A stretch of 64,000 nucleotides of DNA from Periplaneta americana. Taxonomy: Eukaryota > Arthropoda > Insecta > Blattodea > Blattidae. The position numbers and the translations under genes are program-made. Each line of letters begins with the position of its first letter. Positions within the stretch are counted from its first letter, which is position 1. Shown piece after piece: positions 53,434 through 64,000 of the stretch. Under the pieces are notes generated by a model. The model saw only the letters and a list, made by a program, of their open reading frames with translations, was not told where the DNA came from and searched no databases. The stretch lies in contig NC_091131.1 of assembly GCF_040183065.1 (NCBI RefSeq), positions 14,274,800 through 14,338,799 on the forward strand, read 5' to 3'.

Positions 53434-55070
53434 GATACACGGATGATATGTCCACAGACAAAATGTCCATTTTTTTACGTCCACAGTCAAAATGTCCAGT
53501 TTCTTCTGTCATTTACATTGAAGTCCATTAATTTATAGGTCCAGTTATTTTAAATCCACTACATTACAGGTCCATTTGTAGTTGTGACCACAGATGGTTT
53601 GTCCATAATTTAAAAGATCCACAAATCTGAAGTAATAACCAATTTAAAAAATCATCAGTCTGTCAGCATTTGGTTGACATTTGCAATAGTAACACACCTG
53701 GCATTGCAAATATGTCACTTCACACATCTCCAATAAATTCTAGTTTCATTCTTAGTTTTTGAATGATAGTGATAGATTCTACCATTGTGAATAAGGATTT
53801 CTTATTCTGATTTCAAAAATTTACTTCACTTCTATATTTATTTCCATCGAAACTTCTTATTGTGACGTCATTATAGTGTAAACAAATACAGTGAACAGAA
53901 GATACGGTTGCATCTAGTGATGTAAGATGTATTAGTTACTTACTTACTGGCTTTTAAGGAACCCGGAGGTTCATTGCCGCCCTCACATAAGCCCGCCATT
54001 GGTCCCTATCCTGAGCTAGATTAATCCAGTCTCTACCATCGTATCCCACCTCCCTCAATTCCATTTTAATATTATCTTCCCACCTACGTCTCGGCCTCCC
54101 AAAAGGTCTTTTTCCCTCCGGCCTCCCAACTAACACTCTATATGCATTTCTGGATTCGCCCACACGTGCTACATGCCCTGCCCATCTCAAACGTCTGGAT
54201 TTTATGTTCCTAATTATGTCAGGTGAAGAATACAATGCGTGCAGCTCTGCGTTGTGTAACTTTCTCCATTCTCATCTCTCTTAGCCCCAGATATTTTCCT
54301 AAGAACCTTATTCTCAAACACCCTTAATCTCTGTTCCTCTCTCAAAGTGAGAGTCCAAGTTTCACAACTATACAGAACAATCGGTAATATAACTGTTTTA
54401 TAAATTCTAACTTTCAGATTCTTTCACAGCAGACTGGATGATAAAAGCTTCTCAACCGAATAATAACAGGCATTTCCCATATATATTCTGCGTTTAATTT
54501 CCTCCCGAGTGTCATTTATATTTGTTACTGTTGCTCCAAGATATTTGAATTTTTCCACCTCTTCGAAAGATAAATCTCCAATTGTTATAGTTTCATTTCG
54601 TACAATATTCTGGTCACGAGTCATAATCATATACTTAGTCTTTTCGGGATTTACTTCCAAACCTATCTCTTTACTTGCGTCCAGTAAAATTTCCGTGTTT
54701 TCCCTAATCGTTTGTGGATTTTCTCCTAACATATTCACGTCATCCGCATAGACAAGAAGCTGATGTAACCCGTTCAATTCCAAACCCTCTCTGTTATCCT
54801 GGACTTTCCTCAAGGCATATTCTAGAGCGAAGTTAAAAAGTAAAGGTGATAGTGATGCAAGAAGTATTATGGACATTATAATTAATTGACAGTAAAAGTC
54901 ATTATATATATGGACAAAGTTTCTTGTGGACATATTTGTTTGTGAATTAAATGTCTATGGACGTTATGTTCAATGGACAAAACGCCTTTGGACATAACGT
55001 GATTATGGACATTTTTTCTTTGGACGATGAAAAATAGACATAACTGTAATGGACCAATCATCCTGGAACC
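53434..55070. mobile_element. GTCCA-rich non-autonomous DNA transposon inside SINE
   Basis: Ends GGATGATATGTCCACAG (53441) and, inverted, GGATGATTGGTCCATTA (from 55063) match over GGATGAT, GTCCA, ATGTC and GTCC across 42 positions. GTCCA or its inverse recurs many times near both ends. CAGGTAAC (53426-53433) and CAGCTAAC (55071-55078) may be an 8-bp target duplication with one mismatch. No transposase. About 0.7 kb without the inner LINE. Confidence 0.55.
53935..54849 (-). mobile_element. RTE-like LINE family A copy, innermost insertion
   Basis: Minus strand: [52 protein letters not shown], then GESRNAYRVLVGRPEGKRP to AAMNLRVP and the AAGT tail. The frame is mostly open. A 20-bp target duplication, TAGTGATGTAAGATGTATTA (53915-53934) and TAGTGATGCAAGAAGTATTA (54850-54869), 18 of 20 matching, flanks it, so this is a clean 5'-truncated insertion. 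Confidence 0.92.
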
Positions 55071-55152
55071 CAGCTAACATGTCTCAACCAGGATTTGAAC
55101 CTGTGGCCTCTCATTTCACGGTCAGGCATGATGTTGCTCCACAGCTGTGGAC

Positions 55153-56125
55153 GTCTACCTTTTAAATGTCAGTTCAAGAAAACAACCGTTAAATATATCT
55201 AAGCTCTGTGGTTAATATGATAATGAACTGAATTTTTACGAAACGAGTGAAATTTCTATCGTGTGCCTTCTTCGTCATGAGAATTTGCATTATGTAAACA
55301 AGATTTTAACTGAACTTAGTAGCCTTAATCGTGGTTGGCTGTAAGATCTGCTTGGCTTGTACAGTTCTCCATTAATGAGAACTCTGGAAGTAACCGCCGA
55401 TTTAATTTGATCGGTTAACCATTAATATCGCGGGCGAATGACACTATCGCCGCACCCTGTAGCTGCCGCTACCCTAATGTTGTGCAAATTGCCGTGTAGT
55501 TTGCTAAATCAATTCCACGAACCACCCCTTAACCACATCATATATATATCTACTGCAGAAGGGGCTGTTATGAGAGAGACGGAGGGATACATCTTGCACC
55601 CCTCCTCGAATGTGGCGTCAGCTGGACAACCACTTAGGATCATCCACCCCCCCCCGCCTCACCCCCTTCATAAACCGAGGCCTATCGTTCGCCGAGGAAA
55701 AAACACCATGACTAGAGAACCCATAAGATTACACCATGAAATATGCAGCCATGATTTTCAACCGCATAGACTTGAGTGCGATATTAAAACCCTCGTCGAT
55801 GGTCCTCCGCCCGCCCGCTCGTGGTCCAATCGGACTCATCTATCTATTATGGTGATCCGAAGTGGAGATGAACTCTGGCTGCAGACCTCTGTAACTTTAT
55901 GTTACTGGCAATTTGCAAACTTCACGTGAATGGCCCGGAAAACCCCGTCTGCTGGGGAGGAGGGGAGGGACACGAATGTTACAAGGTTCGAGGAGTCTTG
56001 ACTGTCATTGCCCAGTTCGAGTCCAGGTGCAGGCTCTACTAATTACAATCTTCTTCCGATATCTATTCAGGGTTCTAGAAAATATCACTGCCTTTCTATT
56101 CTTGAATGTTCTTTTTTACGTTCTC
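55153..56125. other. Unassigned, one 163-codon frame
   Basis: A plus frame at 55438-55929 has no recognisable domain, signal or repeat, and may be chance. The area is more GC-rich than average, with a C-run near 55651. Confidence 0.35.
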
Positions 56126-56145
56126 ATTGTCAAAATATTGTGATG

Positions 56146-56188
<43 letters not shown>

Positions 56189-57856
56189 TGAACTGGTAAT
56201 AGAAATTACGGGAAAACGGCTGAACGTATTTTAATGGATGACCCGTCATTTTGAAGCTTGGCATCCAAGGATTTTCAGAAAAATAGTAACTTTCAGTGAA
56301 GCGTTAGTTTTCCTACATAATTTTCCTATTTTCTAAAATCCATCTTTCGTCAGTTTTGAGAAATAATTGCATTTAAGAATGAAACAAAACACACTCTACA
56401 ATAAACACGGCGACTTGATGTTACCTTCGCGAGCATCAAGTCGGCCGTGCAATAAACAACAGGCTATTACACGAAGGCCATGACCTGCAGGATTGCTGAC
56501 ATATTTATAGTTCAAATTCACTTGGTTATTAAAAACTTCAAGACTTGCTAAAAATAATAATTTACAGGTCTGATTCTGCGGTGTGTAATTTTCCGAGTAC
56601 AGCTGTGTATTGGATATTAAAATCTACAAAACTTGAGGTGGTTTGATGACATTATTACCATTAGAAACGAGATATTATTATAGTTAATGCCATGATGTGA
56701 CTATTTTTAATTAATTATAAATATTAATGCTATATTGATGATATGAAAGTGAAATGTTTTGGGGTTAGGTCTATATAAGTAGCTGTAGAGAATATCTTAA
56801 ATTAGATCTTCATTTCTATAATTTACTGAGTGGTGGCTATTAAATAAAACTACAAAACTTACGTAAGATAATAATATTGTTATTAAAAATGAAATATTTT
56901 TATAGTTATTAATCAAGTGGGGTTGGGTCTTTTTCGTATACTTAATGGCGGTGTGGTGTAGATACTTATATGCGTCATTCTCTTCAGTATTGGCTCGAGA
57001 GAGCGCAAAAATTACAGTTCCTCAGGAAAAACCAAAAGGTATTACTTGGTGATAAAATAATAGCCTACAAAATTTTGTAGTCTCCCGATCATTTCAGCAT
57101 GATATCTTAGCAGGATAAAATGATTTTACCCTCTACATTTCAAGCTCAACATGCAGAAGCTATACCAAGATGCTATGTCTACTATTCGAAAGCATAGCAA
57201 ACGTGACTTTTTTTAACTTTCGCCTACAATCCACAATGACCTGAAATAGCTATTGCTTTACTCCAACATGAAGAATCCACTGATCGTCCTGACATTGTTA
57301 CTTAAATTTTCGCGTTGAAACTCAAAACCAGAAGGTGAATAAGTTCAAGAAAAAGTATTTGGCATAAAAAACATTCAGAGGGAGTATACATCATTATTAT
57401 GGAAGTAAATAACTTTGAAAATATCTGGTATTCTTCATTGAAAATAAATCTGAAAAATGTTTATTTGAACGTCTAATGAACTTAGTTCGCAGCATTTGCT
57501 GCACAAGCCACTAGTATTTTTAGATTTTCACGGAAGTACTCATTTTCCGCATCTTTGATACCGAAACAATAAGGTCTACCTGCCAATCTACAGCTATTTT
57601 CACCTGAACTATTAAACGAAGTTTATTCATATTCAGTATTTACGAGTCAACTTATTCAGCTCGATGCATATGAAATATGACATTTCTAGAAAAAAAAAAA
57701 GTGACGGGATATGACGAAATCTATCTGATTACGTATAGCATAATGTGTATACAGGAATTAGGATAATGAAACTGTGGTAAATAATTGGGGTATAATTTCC
57801 TGTTAGATTTATTTATTGAGTGGAATTAAATAAACTATGAATAACAGTCGATCCTA

Positions 57857-57866
<10 letters not shown>
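56126..57866 (+). repeat. Repeat block X, copy 1, split by Helitron-like element
   Basis: ATTGTCAAAATATTGTGATG (56126) and, after the Helitron-like insert, TATTTTTAGATTTTCAC to GTCGATCCTAAA (57515-57858) match the continuous block at 58782-59158. Both copies end in a TAA run. X may itself be a transposon with a TAA tail. Confidence 0.8.
56150..57514 (+). mobile_element. Non-autonomous Helitron-like element, copy 2
   Basis: Starts within a TA run, then GAACTGGTAATAG, AATTACGGGAAAACGGCTG. It ends with hairpin GCAGCATTTGCTGC (57489-57502), eight bases, and CTAG (57511-57514) followed by T. A subterminal hairpin and terminal CTAG at an A/T target, without duplication, is the standard Helitron 3' structure. 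Paralogous block 58782-59158 lacks it and shows the empty A/T site. Nearly the whole length matches 26617-27897 inverted. No Rep/helicase frame. Confidence 0.75.
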
Positions 57867-57906
<40 letters not shown>

Positions 57907-57912
57907 CAACAT
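57859..57912. repeat. TAA microsatellite
   Basis: About 17 TAA units then AACAACAAC, between block X and the next LINE. Confidence 0.93.
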
Positions 57913-57921
57913 TAATAATAA

Positions 57922-58781
57922 TAGAGGGTTTGGAATTGAATGGGTTACATCAGCTGCTTGTCTATGCAGATGACGTGAATGTGTTAGGAGAAAAACCACA
58001 AACAATTAGGTAAAACACGGGAATTTTACTTGAAGCAAGTAAAGAGATAGGTTTGGAAGTAAATTCCGGAAAAAAAGAAAAAGTATATGATTATGCCTCG
58101 TGACCAGAATATTGTACGAAGTGGAAATATAAAAATTGAAAATTTATCCTTTGAAGAGGTGGAAAAATTCAAATACCTGGGAGCAACAATAACAAATATA
58201 AATGATACTCGGGAGGAAATTAAACGCAAAATAAATATGGGAAATGCCTGTTATTATTCGGTTGAGAAGCTTTTATCATCCAGTCTGCTGTCAAAAAATC
58301 TGAAAGTTAGAATTTATAAAACAGTTATATTACCTGTTGTTCTGTATGGTTGTGAAACTTGGACTCTCACTTTGAGAGAGGAACAGAGGTTAAGGGTGTC
58401 AGAGAATAAGGTGGTTAGGAAAATATATGGGGCTAAGAGGGATGAAGTTACAGAGAATGGAGAAAGTTACATAACACAGAACTGCACGCATTGTATTCTT
58501 CACCTGACATAATTAGGAACATAATTGAGATGGGCAGGGCATGTAGCATGTATGGGTGAATCCAGAAATGCTCATAGAGTGTTAGTTGGGAGATCGGAGG
58601 GAAAAGGACCTTTGGGGATGCCGAGACGTAGATGGGAAGATAATATTAAAATGAATTTGAGGGAGGTGGGATATGATGGTAGAGACTGGATTAAACTTGC
58701 TCAGGATAGGGACCAATGGTGGGCTTATGTGAGGGCGGCAATGAACCTCCGGGTTCCTTAAAAGCCAGTAAGTGAGTAAGT
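57922..58781 (+). mobile_element. RTE-like LINE family A copy
   Basis: Starts at [15 protein letters not shown] sequence, [14 protein letters not shown] with a stop, [57 protein letters not shown], one frameshift in WRKLHNTE, then GESRNAHRVLVGRSEGKGP to AAMNLRVP and the AAGT tail. 5' truncated just before the catalytic site. Confidence 0.9.
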
Positions 58782-59158
58782 ATTGTCAAAATATTGTGAT
58801 GCTAAAAATATATTTTTAGATTTTCACAGAAGTATACATTTTCTGCACCTTTGATACCGAAACAAATAAGATCTACCTGCCAATCTACAGCTATTTTCAC
58901 CTGAACCATTAGACGAAGTTTATTCATATTCAGTATTTACGAGTCAACTTATTCAGCATGATGCACATGAAATATGACATTTCTAAAAAAAAAAAGTGAC
59001 GAGATTTGAGGAAATCTGATTACGTATAGCCTAATGTGTAAACAGGAATTAGGGTAATGAAACTTGGTAAATAATTGGGAGACAATTTGCGGTTAGATTT
59101 AAATGTATTTAATGAGTGGAATTAAATAAACTATGAATAACACTCAATCCTAAAGTAA
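58782..59158 (+). repeat. Repeat block X, copy 2 (empty Helitron site)
   Basis: Continuous copy of the block at 56126/57515-57858 without the Helitron-like insert; the site reads GATGCTAAAAATATATTTTTAG at 58798-58819. Followed by a TAA run. Confidence 0.85.
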
Positions 59159-59163
59159 TAATA

Positions 59164-59205
<42 letters not shown>

Positions 59206-59226
59206 GTCTAATAATAATAATACTTA
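59157..59226. repeat. TAA microsatellite
   Basis: About 20 TAA units with two TAG/TCTA interruptions. Confidence 0.93.
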
Positions 59227-59537
59227 TTTACTTACTTACTGGCTTTTAAGGAACCCGGAGGTTCATTGCCGCCCTCACATAAGCCCGCCATTGGTCCCTA
59301 TCCTGAGCAAGATTAATCCAGTCTCTATCATATCCCACCTCCCTCAAATCCATTTTAATATTCTTCCCATCTATGTCTCGGTCTCCCCAAAGGTCTTTTT
59401 CCCTCCGGCCTCCCAATTAACACTCTATATGCATTTCTGGATTCGCTCATACATGCTTCATGCCCTGCCCATCTCAAACGTCGGGATTTAATGTTCCTAA
59501 TTATGTCAGGTGAAGAATACAATGCATGCAGTTCTGT

Positions 59538-59540
<3 letters not shown>
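59227..59540 (-). mobile_element. RTE-like LINE family A, short 3' copy
   Basis: Minus strand: NTELHALYSSPDIIRNIKS, RRLRWAGHEACMSESRNAY, LIGRPEGKRPLGRPRHRWE, then a small deletion and the 3' end with ACTT tail. Its 5' side is lost in a TAA run. Confidence 0.88.
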
Positions 59541-59583
<43 letters not shown>

Positions 59584-59729
59584 AGATTCAATTATATTTT
59601 GCAATCCTATGTTATTCAATCAGTGTCTTCATACATATATACATGATGTGTATGATATAATATAATATAATATAATATAATATAATATAATATAATATAA
59701 TATAATATATAATATAATATAATATAATT
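59539..59729. repeat. TAA run and TATAA pentanucleotide array
   Basis: TAA units to 59577, a short unique stretch, then about 14 TATAA units (59657-59729). Confidence 0.93.
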
Positions 59730-59811
59730 TCTTTTGTATAAAATATTATCTTGTGATTAAAAAAATGAATTACCGGTACTTCTAAAAATATCTATCTATG
59801 CTAAATAAATT

Positions 59812-60198
59812 TTACAAGAGAAAGAGTTCGTCCAAAGGGTTGGACTCTGGAAGAGTACCCAAAACGCTCATTGCATTTCCGCGTTGAATAGCAATACTTA
59901 AACGTTGACGCAAATAAGTAGTGCAACGACGATCACCGGTAATGGAGGTCAAAATTTGGCCGATTTGACATACCAAAACTTTAGCGTTATGACTCCAAGG
60001 ACCGAAGGTCTCGACAGCAAAGGGGACAAAGATATAATTGTCTAAAAGATGAGCATACTTATTGACTTTCTTCTTCACGGCTAATGCAGCAGCAGATGCT
60101 GCGCGTCTGGAGGTATTCGGCAAGTGAGATGGAGCTAGAGTGTCAACGCAAGTGGAGTCCCAAATTAAAGATTTTCCTCTAGACCATAGAATTAAGGT
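59812..60198 (-). pseudogene. LINE family I, C-terminal domain fragment
   Basis: Minus frame: GKSLIWDSTCVDTLAPSHL, KKKVNKYAHLLDNYIFVPF, VETFGPWSHNAKVLVCQIG, QRLSIAIQRGNAMSVLGTL, then the stop near 59812. I know this C-terminal block from LINE polyproteins in many invertebrates; its spaced Asp, Glu-Thr and Lys pattern resembles a restriction-like nuclease fold, which is inference. The rest of the element is missing; an RTE-like copy abuts it in the other orientation. Confidence 0.6.
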
Positions 60199-60515
60199 GA
60201 GAGGGTTTGGAATTGAACGGGTTATATCAGCTGCTTGTCTATGCGGATGACGTGAATATGTTAGGAAAAAATCCACAAACGATTAGGGAAAACACGGGAA
60301 TTTTACTTGAAGCAAGTAAAGAGATAGGTTTGGAAGTAAATTCCGAAAAGGCAAAGTATATGATTATGTCTCGTGACGAGAATATTGTACGAAATGGAAA
60401 TATGAAAATTGTAAATTTATCCTTTGAAGAGGTGGAAAAATTCAAATACTTGGAAGCAACGGTAACAAATATAAATGATACTCGGGAGGAAATTAAACGC
60501 AGAATAAAATGGGAT
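60199..60515 (+). mobile_element. RTE-like LINE family A fragment
   Basis: Open frame [66 protein letters not shown], cut off where the satellite begins. Both ends are truncated; it contains the catalytic YADD. Confidence 0.88.
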
Positions 60516-61830
60516 ATAATATGATTACAGTTGTAAATTTCTGCTCATATACCTTCCCCCGAATCAAATATGATTATAGTTGTCAAAATCTGATCATATA
60601 CCTTGCCTGGAATCTAATATAACTTAATTACAGTTGTAATTTTCTGACCATATACCTTCTCCCGAATATAATATGATTACAGTTGTAAATTTCTGCTCAT
60701 ATACCTTCCCCGGAATCTAATATGATTACAGTTGTAAATTTCTGCTCATATACTTCCCCCGAATCAAATGTGATTATAGTTGTAAAATTCTGGTCATATA
60801 CCTTCCCCGGAATCTAATATGATTAGATACAGTTGTAAAATTCTGGTCATATACCTTCCCCGGAATCTAATATGATTACAGTTGTAAATTTCTGCTCATA
60901 TACCTTCCCCCGAATCAAATATGATTATAGTTGTCAAAATCTGATCATATACCTTGCCTGGAATCTAATATAACTTAATTACAGTTGTAATTTTCTGACC
61001 ATATACCTTCTCCCGAATATAATATGATTCCAGTTGTAAATTTCTGCTCATATACCTTCCCCGGAATCTAATATGATTACAGTTGTAAATTTCTGCTCAT
61101 ATACTTCCCCCGAATCAAATGTGATTATAGTTGTAAAATTCTGGTCATATACCTTCCCCGGAATCTAATATGATTAGATACAATTGTAAAATTCTGGTCA
61201 TATACCTTCCCCGGAATCTAATATGATTACAGTTGTAAATTTCTGCTCATATACTTTCCTCGAAATCTAATATGATTACAGTTGTAAATTTCTGCTCATA
61301 TACCTTCCCCCGAATCAAATATGATTATAGTTGTCAAAATCTGATCATATACCTTGCCTGGAATCTAATATAACTTAATTACAGTTGTAATTTTCTGACC
61401 ATATACCTTCTCCCGAATATAATATGATTACAGTTGTAAATTTCTGCTCATATACCTTCCCCGGAATCTAATATGATTACAGTTGTAAATTTCTGCTCAT
61501 ATACTTCCCCCGAATCAAATGTGATTATAGTTGTAAAATTCTGGTCATATACCTTCCCCGGAATCTAATATGATTAGATACAGTTGTAAAATTCTGGTCA
61601 TATACCTTCCCCGGAATCTAATATGATTACAGTTGTAAATTTCTGCTCATATACCTTCCCCCGAATCAAATATGATTATAGTTGTCAAAATCTGATCATA
61701 TACCTTGCCTGGAATCTAATATAACTTAATTACAGTTGTAATTTTCTGACCATATACCTTCTCCCGAATATAATATGATTCCAGTTGTAAATTTCTGCTC
61801 ATATACCTTCCCCGGAATCTAATATGATTT
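60516..61830. repeat. Satellite of about 50-bp units in a 351-bp higher-order repeat
   Basis: Monomers read like AATCTAATATGATTACAG, TTGTAAATTTCTGCTC, ATATACCTTCCCCGG. The marker CCTTGCCTGGAATCTAATAT recurs at about 60601, 60952, 61352 and 61703: spacings 351, 400, 351. So about seven monomers form a 351-bp unit, and one unit has an extra monomer of 49 bp. Confidence 0.95.
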
Positions 61831-62700
61831 CAGTTGTGATTTCTGCCTTATTCCTTCCCATGAATATAGATCTAATATAACTTCAGTTGTAATTTTCTGC
61901 CCATATTGCTTCTCATAAATCTAATATGATTTTAGCATTATTTTTCTATTCATTTTCCATTCCATAAATTTAATATGATTTCAGTTGCCATTTTCTGTTC
62001 TTATTCCTTCCCATGAATCTAATATGATTTCAGTTGTAATTTTCTTCTCATGTAATTTTTTATCAATTAAAAATGCGTTCAGTTGTCATTTTATGCTTGT
62101 ATTCCTTCCCACCAATCAAACATGTTTCAGTTGTCATTTTCTTCTCATAGGCCTATACCTTCCCAACAATAAAATATGTTTTGAGTTGTCATTTTCTTTT
62201 CACATTCTTTCCCATCGATCAGATGTTTTCAGTTTCATTTTTTGCTCATATTTTCCCTCATAAATCAACTATCTTTTCAGTTGTCATCGTCTGCCCATAC
62301 TCCTTCCTAGGAATCAAATACTAATCCATTTTTATTTACTGTAAACTTCCCTTTCGGTCATTAAAAATGTGTTCATTTGTCATTTTCTGCTCATATTCCT
62401 TTCAAAGAAACAAATGTGTATTTCATTGATTTTCTGATTTCATTCCTTTCAATGTGTCAAACGTAGAATATATTCAATTTATTGTTGACAAGAACTTCAA
62501 TCAAAATAGGCTGCACAATATTGAATTCTTTGCTCATTTTCATTTCAATGAAGGAACTGTATTTTCATTTATTGTAATTTTCACTATAGATCTAAAGTTC
62601 TTCCATTCGACCAAACATGTATTGAATTGTTTATTTTTTATGCTCTTCTCTAAACTGTCAAATGTAAACTCAGTTGTCATTTTCGGGACCATTCCTCATA
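61831..62700. repeat. Decayed satellite flank
   Basis: The same monomer (TTCAGTTGTCATTTTCTGCTC, TTCCTTCCCA..AATCTAAT) continues with growing divergence and loses its register by about 62700. Confidence 0.75.
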
Positions 62701-63595
62701 GTAAATGAGATGTTGCAGCAATATTAAAACTATGTGCAGGAATATAATTGCCAGAATATATTTTGTATATATTATTGTTCATTTAAAATAAAAAAAGTAA
62801 TTCATTCGAAAATCGAAATAGGGCGAGACCTGGCGTTCTTTTAGACTGATGAGGATGTATACATGCTCTGGTGTCCTGTGGCATTCATGCGAAATAAAAC
62901 GTCCATATGGCAGAAGTCTATCTGAGCAGACTTTTTCAACATGACGTGATCATCCCGAGGCTCAAACATTGGGAGAACCACGTCAACTTCAATGGAAACA
63001 TTTTACTCCAGGCGGTTTCTCTTAACGTGTGTCAAAGTTTGGTATCAAAGCTTTTATAGGCCTGCATTCAAATTTTAATTGTGCAGAATTACATCACTTT
63101 CTATGTTGCTCCAGTTTGTATGATTATGTCAAAATGTAGATATTCCTGGACTTCAGTGTCAACTCGTAAGTACACATATACAATCAAAAAATATGTTTTA
63201 TAAGTAGTGCTGTAAAATATTAATATTTAGTTAATTGCTACAAATATTTAAATATACATGTCTGTTACAACAGTTATTTTCAAAGTTTTGTAACCTTAAT
63301 TGCAGCTAAGTCATCATTAGATTCTGGATTTTATGTAATTACATATTCTGTTCCTATATAGGCCATGTAGCTATAAGAAAAGCTAAAATGTCGACGAATC
63401 ATACCAAAGGGATCATTATTCCGAAGTTTTAAGTTACATATTTTTACTTATTTTGGTGCATAATAAATATTTTAGGACATATTATATATTTTGAAGGATA
63501 TTGAATATTTTAAAAGAATATGCATTTCTTTCACCAATTTTCCCTCGAATTAACTCATAAGTTATACGTTTGAAAATTGTTTATAAATTCATATT
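62701..63595. other. Unassigned sequence
   Basis: Patch at 62815-63050 is less AT-rich but has no domain recognised. Confidence 0.4.
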
Positions 63596-64000
63596 CATAT
63601 TCTTTATTTGCCTGAAGGTACAAGAGTACAAGAGGCCTCGTCAATGTAATAATATAAACAACAATGTGTCAATATTTAAAATATTAAAAGAGTAAAAAAT
63701 AATAAAATTTAACTAAAATACTATATCATTTTCAAAAAATTCATTCATATTATAAAAAGGATTATTTTGTAGCCATCTCTTAATCTGAAATTTAAATTGT
63801 GTTTCATTAAGTGCCTTTATATTTGTTGGTATCTTATTATATACTTTTATTGCAGTAATTACATAGCTTGATTGTGTTTTTTGCAACCTGACATGAGGTA
63901 CGTTTAATTGATCATAAATAAAGCTTGTCCCTTCGTCTCTAATGCATAAAAATAATTTACTAAATGAAAATAATAACGTATTCTGTAAAAAATGGAACAT
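63596..64000 (-). pseudogene. LINE family F, C-terminus and 3' UTR, cut by window edge
   Basis: Minus frame of 95 codons open to the right edge: LCIRDEGTSFIYDQLNVP, SSYVITAIKVYNKIPTNIK and FKFQIKRWLQNNPFYNMNE, ending in a stop at 63713. An A-I-K-x-Y-N-K-[IL]-P box followed by F-K-x-x-[LI]-K near the end is common at the C-terminus of Jockey/CR1-like polyproteins. The 3' UTR ends CTTCAGGCAAATAAAGAATA. Probably continues beyond 64000. Confidence 0.6.

Larger units (their letters stand above)
53308..55152 (-). mobile_element. tRNA-derived SINE family 1, copy 6, split by nested insertions
   Basis: The SINE body lies at 53308-53433 and the tRNA head at 55071-55152 (B-box-like GGTTCAAATCC, then GTCCACAGCTGTGG). 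The 1.6 kb between them is a DNA transposon holding a LINE. The SINE is the most diverged of the six copies, consistent with being the oldest layer. Confidence 0.75.

Noticed and set aside
55438..55929. 163-codon open frame
   Set aside because: No recognisable domain or repeat family, no splice context; could be chance in a GC-richer patch.
1..64000. Telomeric TTAGG repeats or rDNA
   Set aside because: Neither was seen, despite the R2-type LINE fragment.

Overview
This window looks like a piece of a large, repeat-rich insect nuclear genome. It is AT-rich, full of microsatellites and tandem repeats, and packed with broken retrotransposons, MITEs and tRNA-derived SINEs. The LINE and SINE families, and the over-abundant palindrome TAGGCCTA, suggest a cockroach or relative (Blattodea, perhaps Periplaneta). 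That assignment is inference from family recognition, not from a search. There are no bacterial-type operons; most long open frames are transposon fragments or low-complexity repeats.

Only one host gene can be supported. Two minus-strand exons (16681-16833 and 13369-13622) join in matching phase. They encode the pre-homeobox region and the first 44 homeodomain residues of a Dbx-type (developing brain homeobox) transcription factor. The exon for the rest of the homeodomain was not found to the left, so 1-13368 may be one very large intron. The donor after homeodomain residue 44 reads GC, not GT.

The only intact long coding sequence outside simple repeats is the 555-residue transposase at 9105-10772. 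It lies in a complete 2.7 kb DNA transposon (8586-11313; TTAA target duplication, 18-bp terminal inverted repeats; Kolobok-type by inference). That transposon split a Jockey-like LINE, whose reading frame resumes in phase on the other side.

Layout: 0-6 kb holds LINE scraps, GTAT arrays, a pogo-like MITE with a SINE at its edge, a deleted mariner-like copy and a second SINE family. 8.2-11.9 kb holds the LINE and its transposon. 12.2-17.5 kb is the Dbx region with intronic tandem repeats, a palindrome and a SINE broken by possible mitochondrial DNA. 18.4-19.4 kb is a polypyrimidine tract. 21.8-31 kb holds LINE copies, a Helitron-like element and a 1 kb TTTA/TTCA array. 33.2-35.0 kb is an inverted-repeat element. 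36.2-37.3, 42.3-45.4 and 60.5-62.7 kb are three satellite arrays. 37.4-41.2 and 46.4-49.6 kb are LINE clusters, including an R2-type fragment nested in another LINE. 50.4-51.1 kb is a MITE carrying a Penelope-like insert with two inverted hammerhead-ribozyme-like motifs. 53.3-55.2 kb is a three-layer nest. 56.1-59.2 kb has a second Helitron-like copy and a paralogous empty site. The right edge cuts another LINE.

The repeats act as a timeline: nesting order, target duplications and an empty site show which insertions came first. Several LINE 3' tails have apparently seeded the long microsatellites beside them.
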